NCBI GenBank assembly: GCA_911728455.2
Contig: OU452230.1
Coordinates: 15,001-79,000 of the forward strand
DNA length: 64,000 nt
Reading direction: 5' to 3'
Origin: Marthasterias glacialis
Taxonomy: Eukaryota; Echinodermata; Asteroidea; Forcipulatida; Asteriidae
This document shows, one piece after another, positions 33,266 to 44,937 of the stretch (the stretch's first letter is position 1; the number at the start of each line of letters is the position of its first letter). A program made the position numbers and the translations under genes. The notes below the pieces were generated by a model. The model had not been told where the DNA came from and made no database searches. It saw only the letters and a program-made list of their open reading frames with translations.

Positions 33266-34012
33266 CGACTGAAGAAGAAGAAAAAGAAGAATATTCAGGA
33301 CAATATCTCTGCCGTTGCACGGGCAGAGATAATGAAGGCGAGGATAGAGAAAGCAAACGTCTCTCCTATGTGTAGAATGTGCAACAAGGCAGAAGAGACT
33401 GTATTTCATATTGTCAGCGAATGTAGTAAGATGGCCGATACGCAATACGAAGGCAGACATGACAAGTTGGCCAAGGTGATTCACTTGGATCTGTGTAAGA
33501 AGTATGGTGTCCAGGTGCATCCGAAGTGGTACGACCATGTTCCAGAAAAAGTCGTAGAGACTGACCAGATTAAGATCCCCTGGGACTTCAACATTCAGAC
33601 TGATCATGTTATAGAACACAGACGTCCGGATGTTGTAGTCTTAGATAAGACGAAGATGTGTCATCTCATCGATATAGCTCTACCGGGTGATATAAGGGTA
33701 GCTTAGGAGATGGGAAAGATCCAGAAGTATCAGGACTTGGCCAAGGAACTTCGTAAGATTTGGCAGGTTAAAGTGAAAGTATTCCCTGTGGTGGTTGGAG
33801 CACTTGGCACCATTCGGAAGGCACTGGAGAAGCATCTAGATCAAATAGGCACAACAGTGAGGGTAGATCTGCTGCAGAAGGCGGCACTTTGGGGAACAGT
33901 ACGATCCTGCAAAAGACCCTCGAGATTTAAGGCTATGGAACGCAGCCCGACTCGAGGAGTTACCGGCACAAAGGAAAAAGCGATCTTTCTTTTGCATGCT
34001 GTGATATTGTGA
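33266..34012 (+). pseudogene. R4/Dong-like LINE, C-terminal REL endonuclease fragment
   Basis: Two adjacent frames (33248-33706 and 33710-34012, separated by a TAG at 33704-33706) encode the end of a LINE protein. A C-x2-C-x8-H-x4-C knuckle (CRMCNKAEETVFHIVSEC) is followed by a restriction-like endonuclease signature, RRPDVVVLDKTKMCHLIDIA, with its PD and D residues present. The end is conserved with the minus-strand copy at 44938-46400. The RT is absent (5'-truncated). The sequence runs straight into (AAT)n, as expected for R4/Dong elements, which are known to target TAA repeats. Confidence 0.8.
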
Positions 34013-34266
<254 letters not shown>

Positions 34267-34283
34267 AAAAATACTAATAAAAA

Positions 34284-34398
34284 ATTGCTGAAATTTGCAC
34301 GAAAGTACACGACGGCAGACGAAGCTGGGCCGAAGGAGTACAAGAGGGAAAGGAAAGAGGAAAGACACCAAGATTGGAGGAACAAGCCACTCCCACAC
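34284..34398 (+). pseudogene. R4-like LINE internal fragment
   Basis: The + strand encodes ADEAGPKEYKRE...EERHQDWRNKPL, matching the interior of the minus-strand R4-like copy (ADEAGPKEHNKQRKEERHQD at 45740-45830). It is therefore a second R4-like piece in the same orientation, on the far side of the (AAT)n tract. Confidence 0.7.
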
Positions 34399-34470
34399 CC
34401 CGATGACTTAACCACCAGAACTTGAGTCCGGTGCACTAGACCGCTCGGCCATGACACGCTACTCGTGGTC
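34395..34470 (-). repeat. tRNA-Leu-like SINE fragment
   Basis: On the minus strand TGGCCGAGCGGTCTAGTGC (A box) and CGGACTCAAGTTCTGG (anticodon-arm-like, CAA) are present. The expected B box is missing, so only the 5' half of a tRNA-Leu-derived sequence remains. Confidence 0.55.
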
Positions 34471-34489
34471 GCTTTAAAAGATGCACAGT

Positions 34490-35540
34490 GTATTTTCAGA
34501 ATAAGTAACTCTTGGCAGCTTTTGAGAAATGAAAGGGGTACTTTTTTAAAAACTTATTGACTGGTGGAAAATGGGAAAAGGAAATATTAAGGAGCTTTTG
34601 AGAGAGTATGGTATTGAAGAGACTAAAGAGTGTAAAACAGATCTAAACAAATTACAAAAACAGATCTACTTAATGCGTGATCACACCAATAAAGAAGAGT
34701 AAATACTTTCTCTTGCTGATGAAAAGCAATTCTATGAAATCAGTTCTTGATAGTGATGGTAACTTAATTGAACAATCTATTCCGATGCTCAAACGGGTTA
34801 ATGAATATTATCAAAATCTCTTCTCGTCTGACAAAATAGACAATCGGCAAACAAAAAAAAATTCTTCAAACAGTGCGTACTGCGATGTGGAAAATAAATT
34901 TTTAGAGAATGATTTATTTTCTTTCCTGTGTCAGATGAAAAGAAACAAGACGGTCTAACACTGGTGTTTTAGTTAGCTTTCTGGCATATTAAAAAGGGAT
35001 TTTCTTGAGGTTGTCAATGCGTGTAAAACAGTACGATTCTTATCCGATTCGATGAACACTGCCAAGATTCGTCTAATTTTCAAAAACTATGCCGACAGAA
35101 TGAGCTAAAACAAATGGAGACCCATTAGTCTTCTTAATGTGGATTACAAACTGGTTTCTAAAGTTTTTACCATTAGGTTAAAGAAAATCATGGCTATGGT
35201 TATTGGTGAAGAGCAGACACGTCGAATTCACGGAAGGAATATTCATGACAATAATCATGATTTTAAGAGATGTTGTTGACTATGTCAATTTAAATAACAA
35301 ACAAGCTGCTGCTTTGAGTATTGACCAGGAAAAAGGATTTGATAGAATAGAATGGAGAAATCCAACTGGATTAGAATATTATATATAAAAAAATAATATT
35401 GAAGGTTCGGGGTCTAAAGTTACCCTACAAAAAAGTAGAGGTTTGTGGTTGGGCGCCTGGAAAAATAGACCTGATTAACCAGAGGGCTTTCTTGCGAGTC
35501 AGCAACAAAATAAAGATTCTTTGTATATATATTCAGCAGA
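34490..35540 (+). pseudogene. Decayed Tx1-like LINE ORF2 fragment
   Basis: Pieces in several frames match ORF2 of the array: RVNEYYQNLFSS near 34795, WRPISLLNVDYKLVSKV at about 35117, the palm motif SIDQEKGFDRIEW at about 35317 (A to G change), then a large deletion to the SRGLWLGAWKNR region near 35440. HADD is lost. It shows that the family also exists outside the array. A CAG/CGG run follows. Confidence 0.75.
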
Positions 35541-35645
35541 AGCAGAAGCAGCAGCAGCAGCGGCGGCGGCGGCGGCGGTAGATAGAGCGCCGGCACGTTA
35601 ATTTTGAAGGTCTCAGGTTCAAATCACGCTATTGTAAACTTTCTT
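35538..35645 (+). repeat. (CAG)n/(CGG)n run followed by tRNA-like B box
   Basis: GCAGCAGCAGCAGCGGCGGC is followed by AGATAGAGCGCCGGCACG and GGTCTCAGGTTCAAATC, which looks like the right half of a tRNA-derived SINE. Confidence 0.45.
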
Positions 35646-35850
35646 TGTCTAACCCAAAATTTAATTTCGTTTAGAAAGTCAGGTGTATTTGGGTGGTTTA
35701 TTACTTGAAAAATATTTTGTTCGAATTGAAATTAAAAATGGTTGTGGTGTTGTGTGTGCTTTCTTGACCAATCAGATAAAGCAATTATATTACTTCAAAC
35801 AAAAAATTACTTTACTTCATCGGATTCGATGTATACTTTACAATTCTTAC

Positions 35851-37638
35851 CTGGAGAAACTTTGATTTAGAGATTATCTCGACGTACCCTTCATGATGGA
35901 GTCGTAAAGTCTCGAGACAGGCGACAAGACTTCCGCATCTAATGGCTTCACGGTATGCGTAGATGCAGTCAGATTCTTGTGCATGTCCAGTCTGTGTTTT
36001 GCATAACTGTAAGTGTGCCCTGGCAAGAGCAATGTCAGCCAACACGTTTCGACCGATCTCGTGATTAAGGCCCAGCTCTGTTGAAAGCTCAGAATTAGAG
36101 CGAGCCATTTTGTAACACTCGTTTGCATTTTCCCATTGACCCAATGCTTCCTTTTCACGCCCCCATTTTAAGTATGTCTTTGCAAGGTAGTGCGGAACCC
36201 TTTCATCAGTTTGAGGGTCGAGCTTCTTAAACGTATCTACAGCTTTTTCAAATTCAAAATGCTGGAAGTACAAAACACCTTGAATAAAATGGTTTGCATT
36301 TACCTTATAATGATCTGAAAGTATTTTGTATGCCTCTTCTTTTTCTTTCTTTATTTTTCGTTTAACTTCCCATCTACCGGATTTCACTTCTTGATACTCA
36401 AATGATGAAGAAAATTCCATCACTTTGAGCCATATGTCAATTTGTTTAGGGGATGAAGCTTTGGTCAGAAATCGGGCGTAGTCAACGTGCAAGGTGAAGA
36501 TGTTTTCAACAGACAACTTCTCCGATTGCAAGAGAAGATCCTCGTATAGCTTTTCGGCTCCTGTTTTGTCTTCATTCTTCACTAGTACAATGGCCTTTCT
36601 TATTGATGCGATAAAATGCGTACTGTCAATCTGTAGACATCTATCCAATTCTTTCAAAGTTTTAGTTGTCCACTTTTCCTTTTCTTTTCTCTTTATATAT
36701 AACCGATTGGCCTTTGAGTTGAAACACAATGCCAACTGGTGGTGACTCTCGGCCAAATTTAAACATGGTTCAGATGTAATTGTTCTCTCTATCAAATCAA
36801 TAGCTTTGTCCAAATCATTGTGTCTGTAAAACCGGACCAAATTAAGAAAGACTGCTTTTACTTTGGGAGCCTTTTTGTATGCCTCTTTCAAATGGAAACG
36901 TGCCGTTTTGTCATTTTTATGTCCACGCCGACTCAAATTTTGTCCGAGGAACGATCTGCCAAGTTGGTACTCATCGTTTATGTTCATAAGTCTTTTGCAG
37001 TATTCCCTCTCTGTATCCATGAGCGCCTTGCCATCTGCCTCTAAATCGTCGTACTGGTCACCAACGTGCCTTTCAAATCGAACCTTTCTTCCTGTCATTA
37101 GTAAGGCTCCAAACAAAAAATCAGGGTTTGTTGGAAAGTATTTGACAGCCTCTTCGAAGAGCTGGATGGCATCATCCCTTACAGTGGGACCGAATCGGGT
37201 CAGGGCCACTGCTTTCACAGCACCAATAACATGGTGGTCCTTTTCATCTAATTTCAATTCTTGCAATTTGAACAGCAAATCTTCCACTTCATTGTTATTT
37301 TGAGATTTATATTCTATGTGTAGACGATTTAGTAGTGCCACACTTCTATAGCCATTCTGTAAGTGTGCTTGTGTATGTTTTGCAATGACATTGTCCGCTT
37401 GGTCAAGAAACCACCGCGCTTTGCTTACATTCCTATAATGTCGGTGATCTGACACTTCCAAAAAAGCCCGGAAAAGAAGTTTTTCCACGAATAGCAGGTT
37501 TTTGGTCTCTGCAAGGTCGTAGTCTAGTTTACGGACAATGTAATCATAGTTGATGAAAACACTGGGTGAAAGATTCCATGTGAAATGGCACGGTCTGTCC
37601 CGCCACAACGATTTAAAACAATCCGTTGGCGTTGCCAT
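35851..37638 (-). CDS. IFIT-like tetratricopeptide-repeat protein, main exon
   Basis: This is a 596-codon exon starting ATG in a good context (ACAATGG) at 37638. The N terminus contains RPCHFTWNLSPS, matching the CHFTWNL motif typical of interferon-induced IFIT proteins. The rest is helical and shows IFIT-type TPR motifs, for example a segment beginning SHHQLALCFNSKA near residue 285 and further units through residue 540. Vertebrate IFITs sense viral RNA in the cytosol and are interferon-induced; such a role here is inferred. The open frame runs 12 codons further, but CAG/GTAAGA at 35850 is a perfect donor, so the protein probably continues in downstream exons. No interferon-response element was identified upstream. 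Confidence 0.8.
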
Positions 37639-39380
37639 TGTCTATCGTTAAAATCACTTTCGTCGTCGCATTTGCAAAAACACTTCACACTTGAACATCA
37701 GCCTTCCTCAATCAACGAGTTCACTCCAGTACAGCAGAAGGTTTAAAGACCGAGCACCTCTGCATCATGCGCACGATGGTTTTGGGAATTGTCATTATCC
37801 AGGAAAGGGCAAGTCTTCTTGCATTCTGTACACGGAGACGGTTCATTCAGAGTGATGTAAACTCCTTTATGCTGTTATCTACTTCAAACTGTTGGGGAAA
37901 AATGTTTTCAATAAATTGATATTGAGGGAATGAAATGATTTTGAAGGTAAAATTATTATGTCACTGTTTCCTGCATTATTTCATTCTTACGAAAAAAATC
38001 ATTCTCTCAAAATAATATTTTGTTCCGTTTACATGTATCTACATCTACATCTAAATCTACATCAGTACTTGGCATAGTCCTTCAGTCAGGTTGTATACGC
38101 CAAGGAAACTTATTGCTCGTGTGTGGTGCCAGAAGTTGCAGGTTCATAAAAATATTTACACAGTGCAAGTATAAAACTAACTTGGAGCAGTTAGATGATG
38201 CCTCCAACTGCTCCCCTGAATGCATCAATAGATAGGAGCTCAAGAACCTGACCGGAGAGGGCATTCCATTACAGGATCGTACGTAGGAAGAAGGAATTCA
38301 AGATACAAGATCCAACGATTTATTCGTCATGCAATAATTGCATGATTTGCATGAAATTCTCTCTCCGGGTTCATATACGCTATAAAAAACAATTGCATTA
38401 ACATTCATGTACTATCTGCTATGTATAAACTGTTAGACTAATTACCCCTGGCATCTGCGGGAAGGTTAAAATAAAGTCCAAATGTTACCAAATATGGTCA
38501 TAATTTTTTTCAATTGGCAAATAAGGCCAAGATTCCATGTAGTCCTCACCCCTGGTTTACCCCACAAGCCTGTAGATTCCTATTGGCCAGACCCTAACCA
38601 CTGCAGAGTAAGGAGTGTTGAAAGACAGCAGCCGCCTGTCTCAATGCAGTAATTGATTGACTGTGCGGCACGTGGATCTTAAATAACACAAGTCTAAGTC
38701 TTGGCTGGCACTCCAATTCACCCCCCCCCCCCCCCCACAGTGATTTATAATGACTTTGGGCTTGCAGGGTGGGTTATTGACCTAAAGACAGGGTGGAAAA
38801 TTGTGTAACCTCGTGGATCCAGCAAAGTGTTTTTTGGGGGCGGAGTTACACATGAGAGAAACATATAGTGATAAAAACATTAATCCAACCATTACAAACA
38901 TTAACAACATTAATTCATAATTAATATTAATTTGTAGAGTTGAGTCCGTGCCGGGACGACTTGGTATACTTATGTGGTATGACCTAGTACTGCTTGGAAT
39001 CATGGGTAGTAGGTACAGAGATGAATTAATGGCTACTGACTGATAGTGGATCTTGTGCATCGGGGTGAGACTATTGACCTGTCTGTACTTTTCAAGGATT
39101 ACCCAATTGAGATCTTCAATGATTTTGGAAACACTTTCCCTCTGTTGATATAGTTGTTAAGTACGAATCTGGCGGCTTGGCGTTGCATTTATTTCTCCTT
39201 TGGCAGTCTCCCATGATAATATGCATCACGACAGAGCATCCACGTTAATAAGCGCACCGGATTTAGAACGGTTTATTTAGAAGGTTACCCATATACACCG
39301 ATGTGTGTTAAGCACTGTTTGCTCAGTATTTTCACTTCTGTGAAAATATCCAAAGGCATATTCCTCGGGTGGGATTAATA
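37639..39380. other. Upstream region of IFIT-like gene and anonymous sequence
   Basis: The first 100-200 bases probably hold the 5' UTR and promoter of the minus-strand gene. A short CTACAT-type repeat lies at 38038-38062 and a C-run at 38720-38737. No other gene or element was recognised. Confidence 0.4.
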
Positions 39381-39992
39381 AAAGAGCATTTATACCGCAC
39401 TATACAAAGAACAGAGCGCCTTACAAAGGGGGGAGGGGGCATATAAAAGAAACCCAAACAAGACAAAAGAATACTGGAAGACAAAACAAGACAGATCAAG
39501 AAGTAATAGGAAATAGGTGAGTCTTTCGAAGACGCTTGAAGACAGACACAGACTCTGACTCTTTCAGATGAATTGGTAAGTCATTCCACTGACAGGGAGC
39601 AGCAACGATGAAGGAAATATCCCCAGCTCTCTTTTTGGACCTTGAGATAGAAAGTCGATTCTGATCGGAGGATGAGCGGAATCTGGAGCATTGGCATTTT
39701 GTAATTGGATGAGATCATGTACATGTATTGCGGTGCTTGAGAATGTAGGCGTTTGTACACCAACAGAAGGATCTGGAAGATAGTTCGTTCTTTAAGTGGG
39801 AGCCAGTGTAGCTCAGTCAACAGATCCGCAGATGCCCTATCCCGTCCGCACGAAAAGATTTATTAGCCTTGCAGCCCTATTTTGCAGGCGTTGCAGCCGT
39901 TTGAGATCCTTCATGGATGTGCCGAATAGGAGGGAGTTGGCATAATCGAGGCGGGACAGGATAAGGGCTCTGACGGCATGATGGCAGGCGTC
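39380..39992 (-). pseudogene. L2/CR1-like LINE, 3' part
   Basis: On the minus strand the sequence encodes ALILSRLDYANSLLFGTS and then TELHWLPLKERTIFQILLLV, the conserved C-terminal end of L2/CR1-group RT proteins, with a later frameshift. The non-coding end includes TAGTGCGGTATAAATGC, typical of the 3' tail of this group. It continues the fragment at 41956-42226 across an insertion. Confidence 0.7.
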
Positions 39993-41955
39993 CTAGGTGA
40001 TGAACCTGGGGGGAGATTTGTTCCACTCTGCACGGTGGAATACGGGCACCAACCCAGATCTGGCCTTTGCTGTCCCCTACCAAGGGAACCAAACTCCTGT
40101 GCGATACGTCTTTGACAATTTTCCCAGATCACAACACCGCCCATCCCTGATTGTCCATCTAGTTCTTGTAGCGCCAACCCAAAGCAAACCAGTGAAACGT
40201 TGTAATTTCCGCAAAGCAAACTGGGACAAATTCCATCATGAAGCGAACCGTCGTGTCCCTGATCTACCACCCTTTGAGAGCGATGATGTCGACTCTTTCA
40301 CTCTGCTTACTGTAGCATGCTGATAAAGGCAGCCATCAATCCATCCCTAGAGGCAACCATAAGAGCTACATCCCCTGCTGGGATGAAGAGTGCCAGGAAT
40401 TGTATGAGGGCTTTACTTCATCTACATCTAAGGAAGAGTCTGACGCAAGTGCTAGTGTATTACTGTCAAGGCTGGACAAAAAACGCAAGGAACGATGGAT
40501 TGAGACTGTAGAATCAATTGCCTTCACCCACTCAAGCAGAAGGGCATGGCAAGCTGTCAACTGCCTCAATGGCAGAGCCACATCAAGTGCCAAAAAGTGT
40601 CCTGTCACCGCTAACTCCATCGCCAGCAAGCTCGTAAACAATGGTCGCTTTGACAAGCCAGACCGTGATCAAGCCAGGCAGGTCAAGAAGGAAGTGGCTG
40701 CACTATGGATGACAAAAAGCACCATCCATCTTTCTGATACTTTTTCCATGGATGAAATTGTAGCGGCCTAAAAACTGTTTAAGCCTGGTAAGGCTCCAGG
40801 GCCAGAAAGTATCCACCCAGAATTCCTCCGCCATGCTGGAACTGCGGTAACAAACTAGCTTTGTGAATTTCTGTCATCCTTTATGGAGTGTGGAAAGAGC
40901 CCAAAGATCTGGCGAAAGGCAACCAAACAAGGCGAAGGATGACCCCAAAAGCTACCGTCCCATCTCCCTAGATCAAGCTACTTGAACGCCTGATACACAG
41001 CCGCATCAACCCGATCATCGACTCCCAACTACTTCAAGAACAGGCTGGCTTTCGCTGTGGCAGATCGAAAGCAGACCAGGTGACCCTTCTTACCCAGGAC
41101 ATAGGGGACAGTTTCGAAGGGAAACAGAAGGCAGGCGCTGCGTTTGTTGACCTCACAGACCTCGGAGTGAAACTTGACAGAGCACTCAACTACAGACAAC
41201 ACCTTGCAAGCTTGCGTGACAAGGTCACTGCAAGAGGTGCCCTAATCCGCTGTCTAGCTGGCACCAGTTGGGGCATGGAGGAAGGAGCAAGCGCCAAAAC
41301 CTCCACACATCGACTCTGGCCCTCGTCTGTGCTCCAGCAGAATACTGCGCACCAGTCTGGAGTAGAAGCTGTCACACATCTCTGGTTGACACCTGCCTAA
41401 ACGAATCCATGCGTACAATAACAGGATGCGTAAGGCCGGCATCTGTTGAGCTACTACCTGTCCTGGCAGGAATTCCTCCACCGGACATCCGACGGAAGGC
41501 AGCTACGTTGGCTATCACTCGGCGAGCCCCAAAACCCGATCACCTACTCTAGGAGTCCCTCAATCAAGCTAGAGCCAGAGCCGGAGCACGCAGGAGACTG
41601 TCCTCCAGACATCCTTTTGCCCCACATGCACTTTCAAGATCTGATGAAGACCATCCAGTCAAACCAGACCACAAAAAACTAGACAGGAAAAACGTGGACA
41701 GATCAGTGGCACAAATCGTCATCCTTGCTGCTGGCTTCATCCAGAACCCAACGGATATGAGTCCAGGCTGTGACTTACCCAGGCACACTTTGACAAAGGT
41801 AAATCGCCTGCGAAGTGGTGTCCGACGTTTGAAGGCCAACATGTCCAGATGGGGCTTGGCCCAAAGTAACCTGACCCCTGTTTAAACCACCAAATGGCAT
41901 CCCTGAGCTGATGGAAGTGGATGAGGCCACTAGAGAGTGGCTGCTTCACAGTACT
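39993..41955 (+). pseudogene. Jockey-like LINE, decayed, inserted in L2-like LINE
   Basis: Frames in this stretch give an endonuclease end (YVFDNFPRSQHRPSLIVHL), RT fingers (FKPGKAPGPESIHPEFLRH near 40780) and then SYRPISL-like sequence with indels. Next come VKLDRALNYRQHLASLRDKV near 41170 and EYCAPVWSRSCH near 41340. Stops and frameshifts are frequent and the catalytic YADD region is deleted. Clade assignment within the Jockey superfamily is tentative. Its ends coincide with the break in the surrounding minus-strand L2-like element. Confidence 0.65.
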
Positions 41956-42226
41956 TTTGAAATTTAATAAGTTTTGTTTTCGACATACGCGAGAAGAACC
42001 GTCGAATGCGCCAAAGATTAAGCAGGTGAAAATTCACGGTTTTACATAAGGCTAGGAGCTCACGTGACTAGACATATTGAGTGAACCATCCAAGATCACG
42101 CCCAAGTTATTGATAAATGTAGAGGCAGGAATAGACATGTCTCCCACTTTTAATTTAAGATCTGAGAGAGAGGACAGTACACGGTTAGAAGCAAAAATAC
42201 AGAATTCAGTCTTGTCATCAGGATTC
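41956..42226 (-). pseudogene. L2/CR1-like LINE, middle part
   Basis: On the minus strand DDKTEFCIFASNRVLSS, FINNLGVILDGSLNMSSHV and the following frame VNFHLLNLWRIRRF are typical of the L2/CR1 RT thumb region. One stop follows SSHVSS. It is the upstream half of the fragment at 39380-39992. Confidence 0.7.
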
Positions 42227-42292
42227 GAACTTACGACCCCCGCCATTCTAAAGCAGATGTTTTACCAACTACCGAGATTGCCCAGCAGCTGG
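42216..42292 (-). repeat. tRNA-like SINE head
   Basis: On the minus strand CTCGGTAGTTGGTAAAAC and GTTCGAATCC are placed as in a tRNA. The stems are imperfect, so it is not called a tRNA gene. Confidence 0.5.
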
Positions 42293-43329
42293 AGGTAGTT
42301 CGAATCCAATAAGCAGCGGTGCCGCAACCATTAGAATATATGTAAATTTTTGCATCAGAGATAAGAATTTTTTTTGTGTTTTTTACCCATACACCGATGT
42401 ATGTTAAGCACATACATTATACTTTCCCGAGTTCTGTGAAAAACAATCTTTTGCTCAAAAGGTCACCAAGAAATGTAAATATTGCACAAAGATCTTCTCC
42501 GTCATCAAAAAGTTGTAACAGACTTGGTGCTGTGCACTCGCATTATCTGGGGTTGCCTTTTCAGAAAATCCTGGATCCGGTAGAAAAACGCAAAAAATTC
42601 GAAATATTTGTTTTTCTTCTCTAAAGGCCACTTTAACTTTCAAAATGTGCCATGCCCAAGCTTCTCACTGCAGGCACAGTCTGGTCCTTTCAAAAAATCC
42701 TCAAACCACACGACACGAAGACTTGAAAAATTACCGTGGTTTTATTTATTAATCATCGTTCTAGATTCTGCTGTTTTATGCAGGAAAATTATTTAATTAT
42801 GGACGTTTTTATACTTCGCCTTTAAGTTGAACATCGAGATGTTCAACTTTAAGGCGAAGTATATGTGCTTGTTTGTCGGAAAAAAATACGACTTTCGTAC
42901 TCATTTAATGGTAATGTCAGTCAGCAAAATTGGCTGCAACACATCCAAAGAAAAAGCCCTCGCTACGCCTCTGGAATTTGTCCGTTGTCAGTTAGGGAAC
43001 ATCAATTACTTTTGGGAAATAAAAGGGGAAAGTGGAGCCAGGCCTTAAAAGGAAAGGATCACACATTTGTTGTTTACACATGATTTTTTAGTGATGAATT
43101 TTGAAAAGATTACTCGATGCTGTAGATGATGGAATCAAAATCCGCTAGCACTATTTTCGTCCGAGTTGCTGTCATTTTTTAGAAGGTCATAATGAAAGAG
43201 TACTCTTTCCAAAAACAACGCATTACGAACTGAAACATTAAACAATCACAGGATGGAATTTTTAAAAGAGTCATCCGTAAGATGACCATATAAAAACCTG
43301 TACAGCTATTGTCTTCTCATAATTCAAAG
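42293..43329. other. Anonymous sequence with one long hairpin
   Basis: Apart from the hairpin at 42810-42863 nothing could be assigned. The short frames lack protein-like features. Confidence 0.35.
42810..42863. repeat. 25-bp hairpin with one mismatch
   Basis: Arms 42810-42834 and 42839-42863 (core TTCGCCTTTAAGTTGAACAT) pair with a single mismatch around a CGAG loop. Confidence 0.88.
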
Positions 43330-44910
43330 AAAGGTCTTTCCCAAAGATTATCTAAGTACTTTGATGAAATAAAGCCACCTGAGGACAACATCAATCAGTT
43401 TGACACCCCATACAACAGTGGCCTTTCCAAATGACAGAAAGTCCTCGCACCAGAATGTAGAGGATTTCCAACATGTTACAGAGGCAAAAGATCATCGGAC
43501 CTAGTAAGATCAAGTCTTGCTCTCTCGATCACGTCCTTGCATTTGTGTTCAGCAAATATCTTGAAGTTCTACAAACCAGTCGCTGAAGACGGGCATCTTC
43601 ATTGCTCTTCTCAAGTCTGCACTTTTTTTACCAATACTAAAGAAGCCGAGTCTCAATCCACAGACACTAAGAAACTACCGTCCTATTTCCAACCTTCCAT
43701 TTCTGGGAAAAGTCAATGAGCGTGTAGTGAGTCATCAGCTGATGGACTACTTGATGAAAAACTCACTTCTTGCTTCAAGACAGTCTGCTTATAGGCATCA
43801 TCATAGTGTAGAGACTGCACTGGCTAGAGTCTATAACGACCTCCTTCAGGCGATTGATGACCTATCTGATCCAGCTCCACTTGGGGAGTCCCTCAGGGAT
43901 CGGTAATTGGCCCATGGCTGTTTGTCTGCTACACAACGCCACTCCACGATATCATACATGCACATGTTTTTTTTCGTGCATGATATACGCAGATGACACA
44001 CAACTGTACATCTCATCAAAAAAATCTCCAGAATGAGACAAGGTGATCGAGAACCTTGGGGTATGTCTGCAAGACATCAGAACCTGGATGGAAAACAATA
44101 ATCTCATTCTCAATGATAGTAAGATGGAAGGACTCCATTTGTCATTTCGCACAAAAGTTTGTCAAGAACTCCCTCCCATTAGCACGGGCGTTTTATAAGT
44201 CCATCCTTTAGCATCCGTGTGAGACCTTGGTGTTACCATGGACAATCACCTTCATATGCGTTACTATGTAAACATCGTCTGTCGTAATGCCTCGCTACCT
44301 TACAAAGGATTGGTAAAATCCGCCATTATCTGAACAAGTGGACTACATAAATCTTAGTTCATTCCTTTGTGTCATCCTCCTTACTTGACAACTGCAACAC
44401 TCTACTTGTTGGTCTTCCTTCCAAAGATGTCTCCAAGCTCCAACAAATCCCTGAACTCTGCAGCACGTCTAGTATTCCTGTCAAAGAAGTGGAAACATAT
44501 CACTCCAGCACTGAGAGGGCTTCATTGGCTGCCTGTACAGTCCCACATTCAGTACAAAATCATCCTATTGACCTTAAAGTCATCGATAGACTCACCCGGA
44601 CTATATCTCTAAGCTGATATCTCCACATAATCCAACCAGGACCCTTCGATCATCGACACAAAATCTTTTGAAGGTGTGCTGCAGAAAGACCTTTGTCTTC
44701 GGTACCCCAAGGCTATGGAACTCGCTTCTGGATACATTACGGCTCTTCACCAATGAAAAATAAGTTCAAAAACAGCTTAAAAGCTTACCTATTCCAAGTC
44801 GCTTTTTCAACTGTAACAACAGAAGTAAATTATATTGTCATTGTAACTTTGTACAGCGCATTGAGGATTCTTTCGGTTTTGAAATGCGCTTAATAAGAAT
44901 CTATTTTTTT
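43330..44910 (+). pseudogene. L2/CR1-like LINE, heavily decayed
   Basis: Frames give NYRPISNLPFLGKVNERVV near 43677, RQSAYRHHHSVETALARVYN near 43780, YADDTQLYISSK near 43985 and the end region TPRLWNSLLDTLRLFTNE near 44700. Many shifts and stops make it inactive. The 3' end has GTACAGCGCATTGAGG and AAATGCGCTTAATAAG, typical of this group, followed by (GCT)n at 44911-44932. Confidence 0.7.
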
Positions 44911-44937
44911 GCTGCTGCTGCTGCTGCTGCTTGTTAT

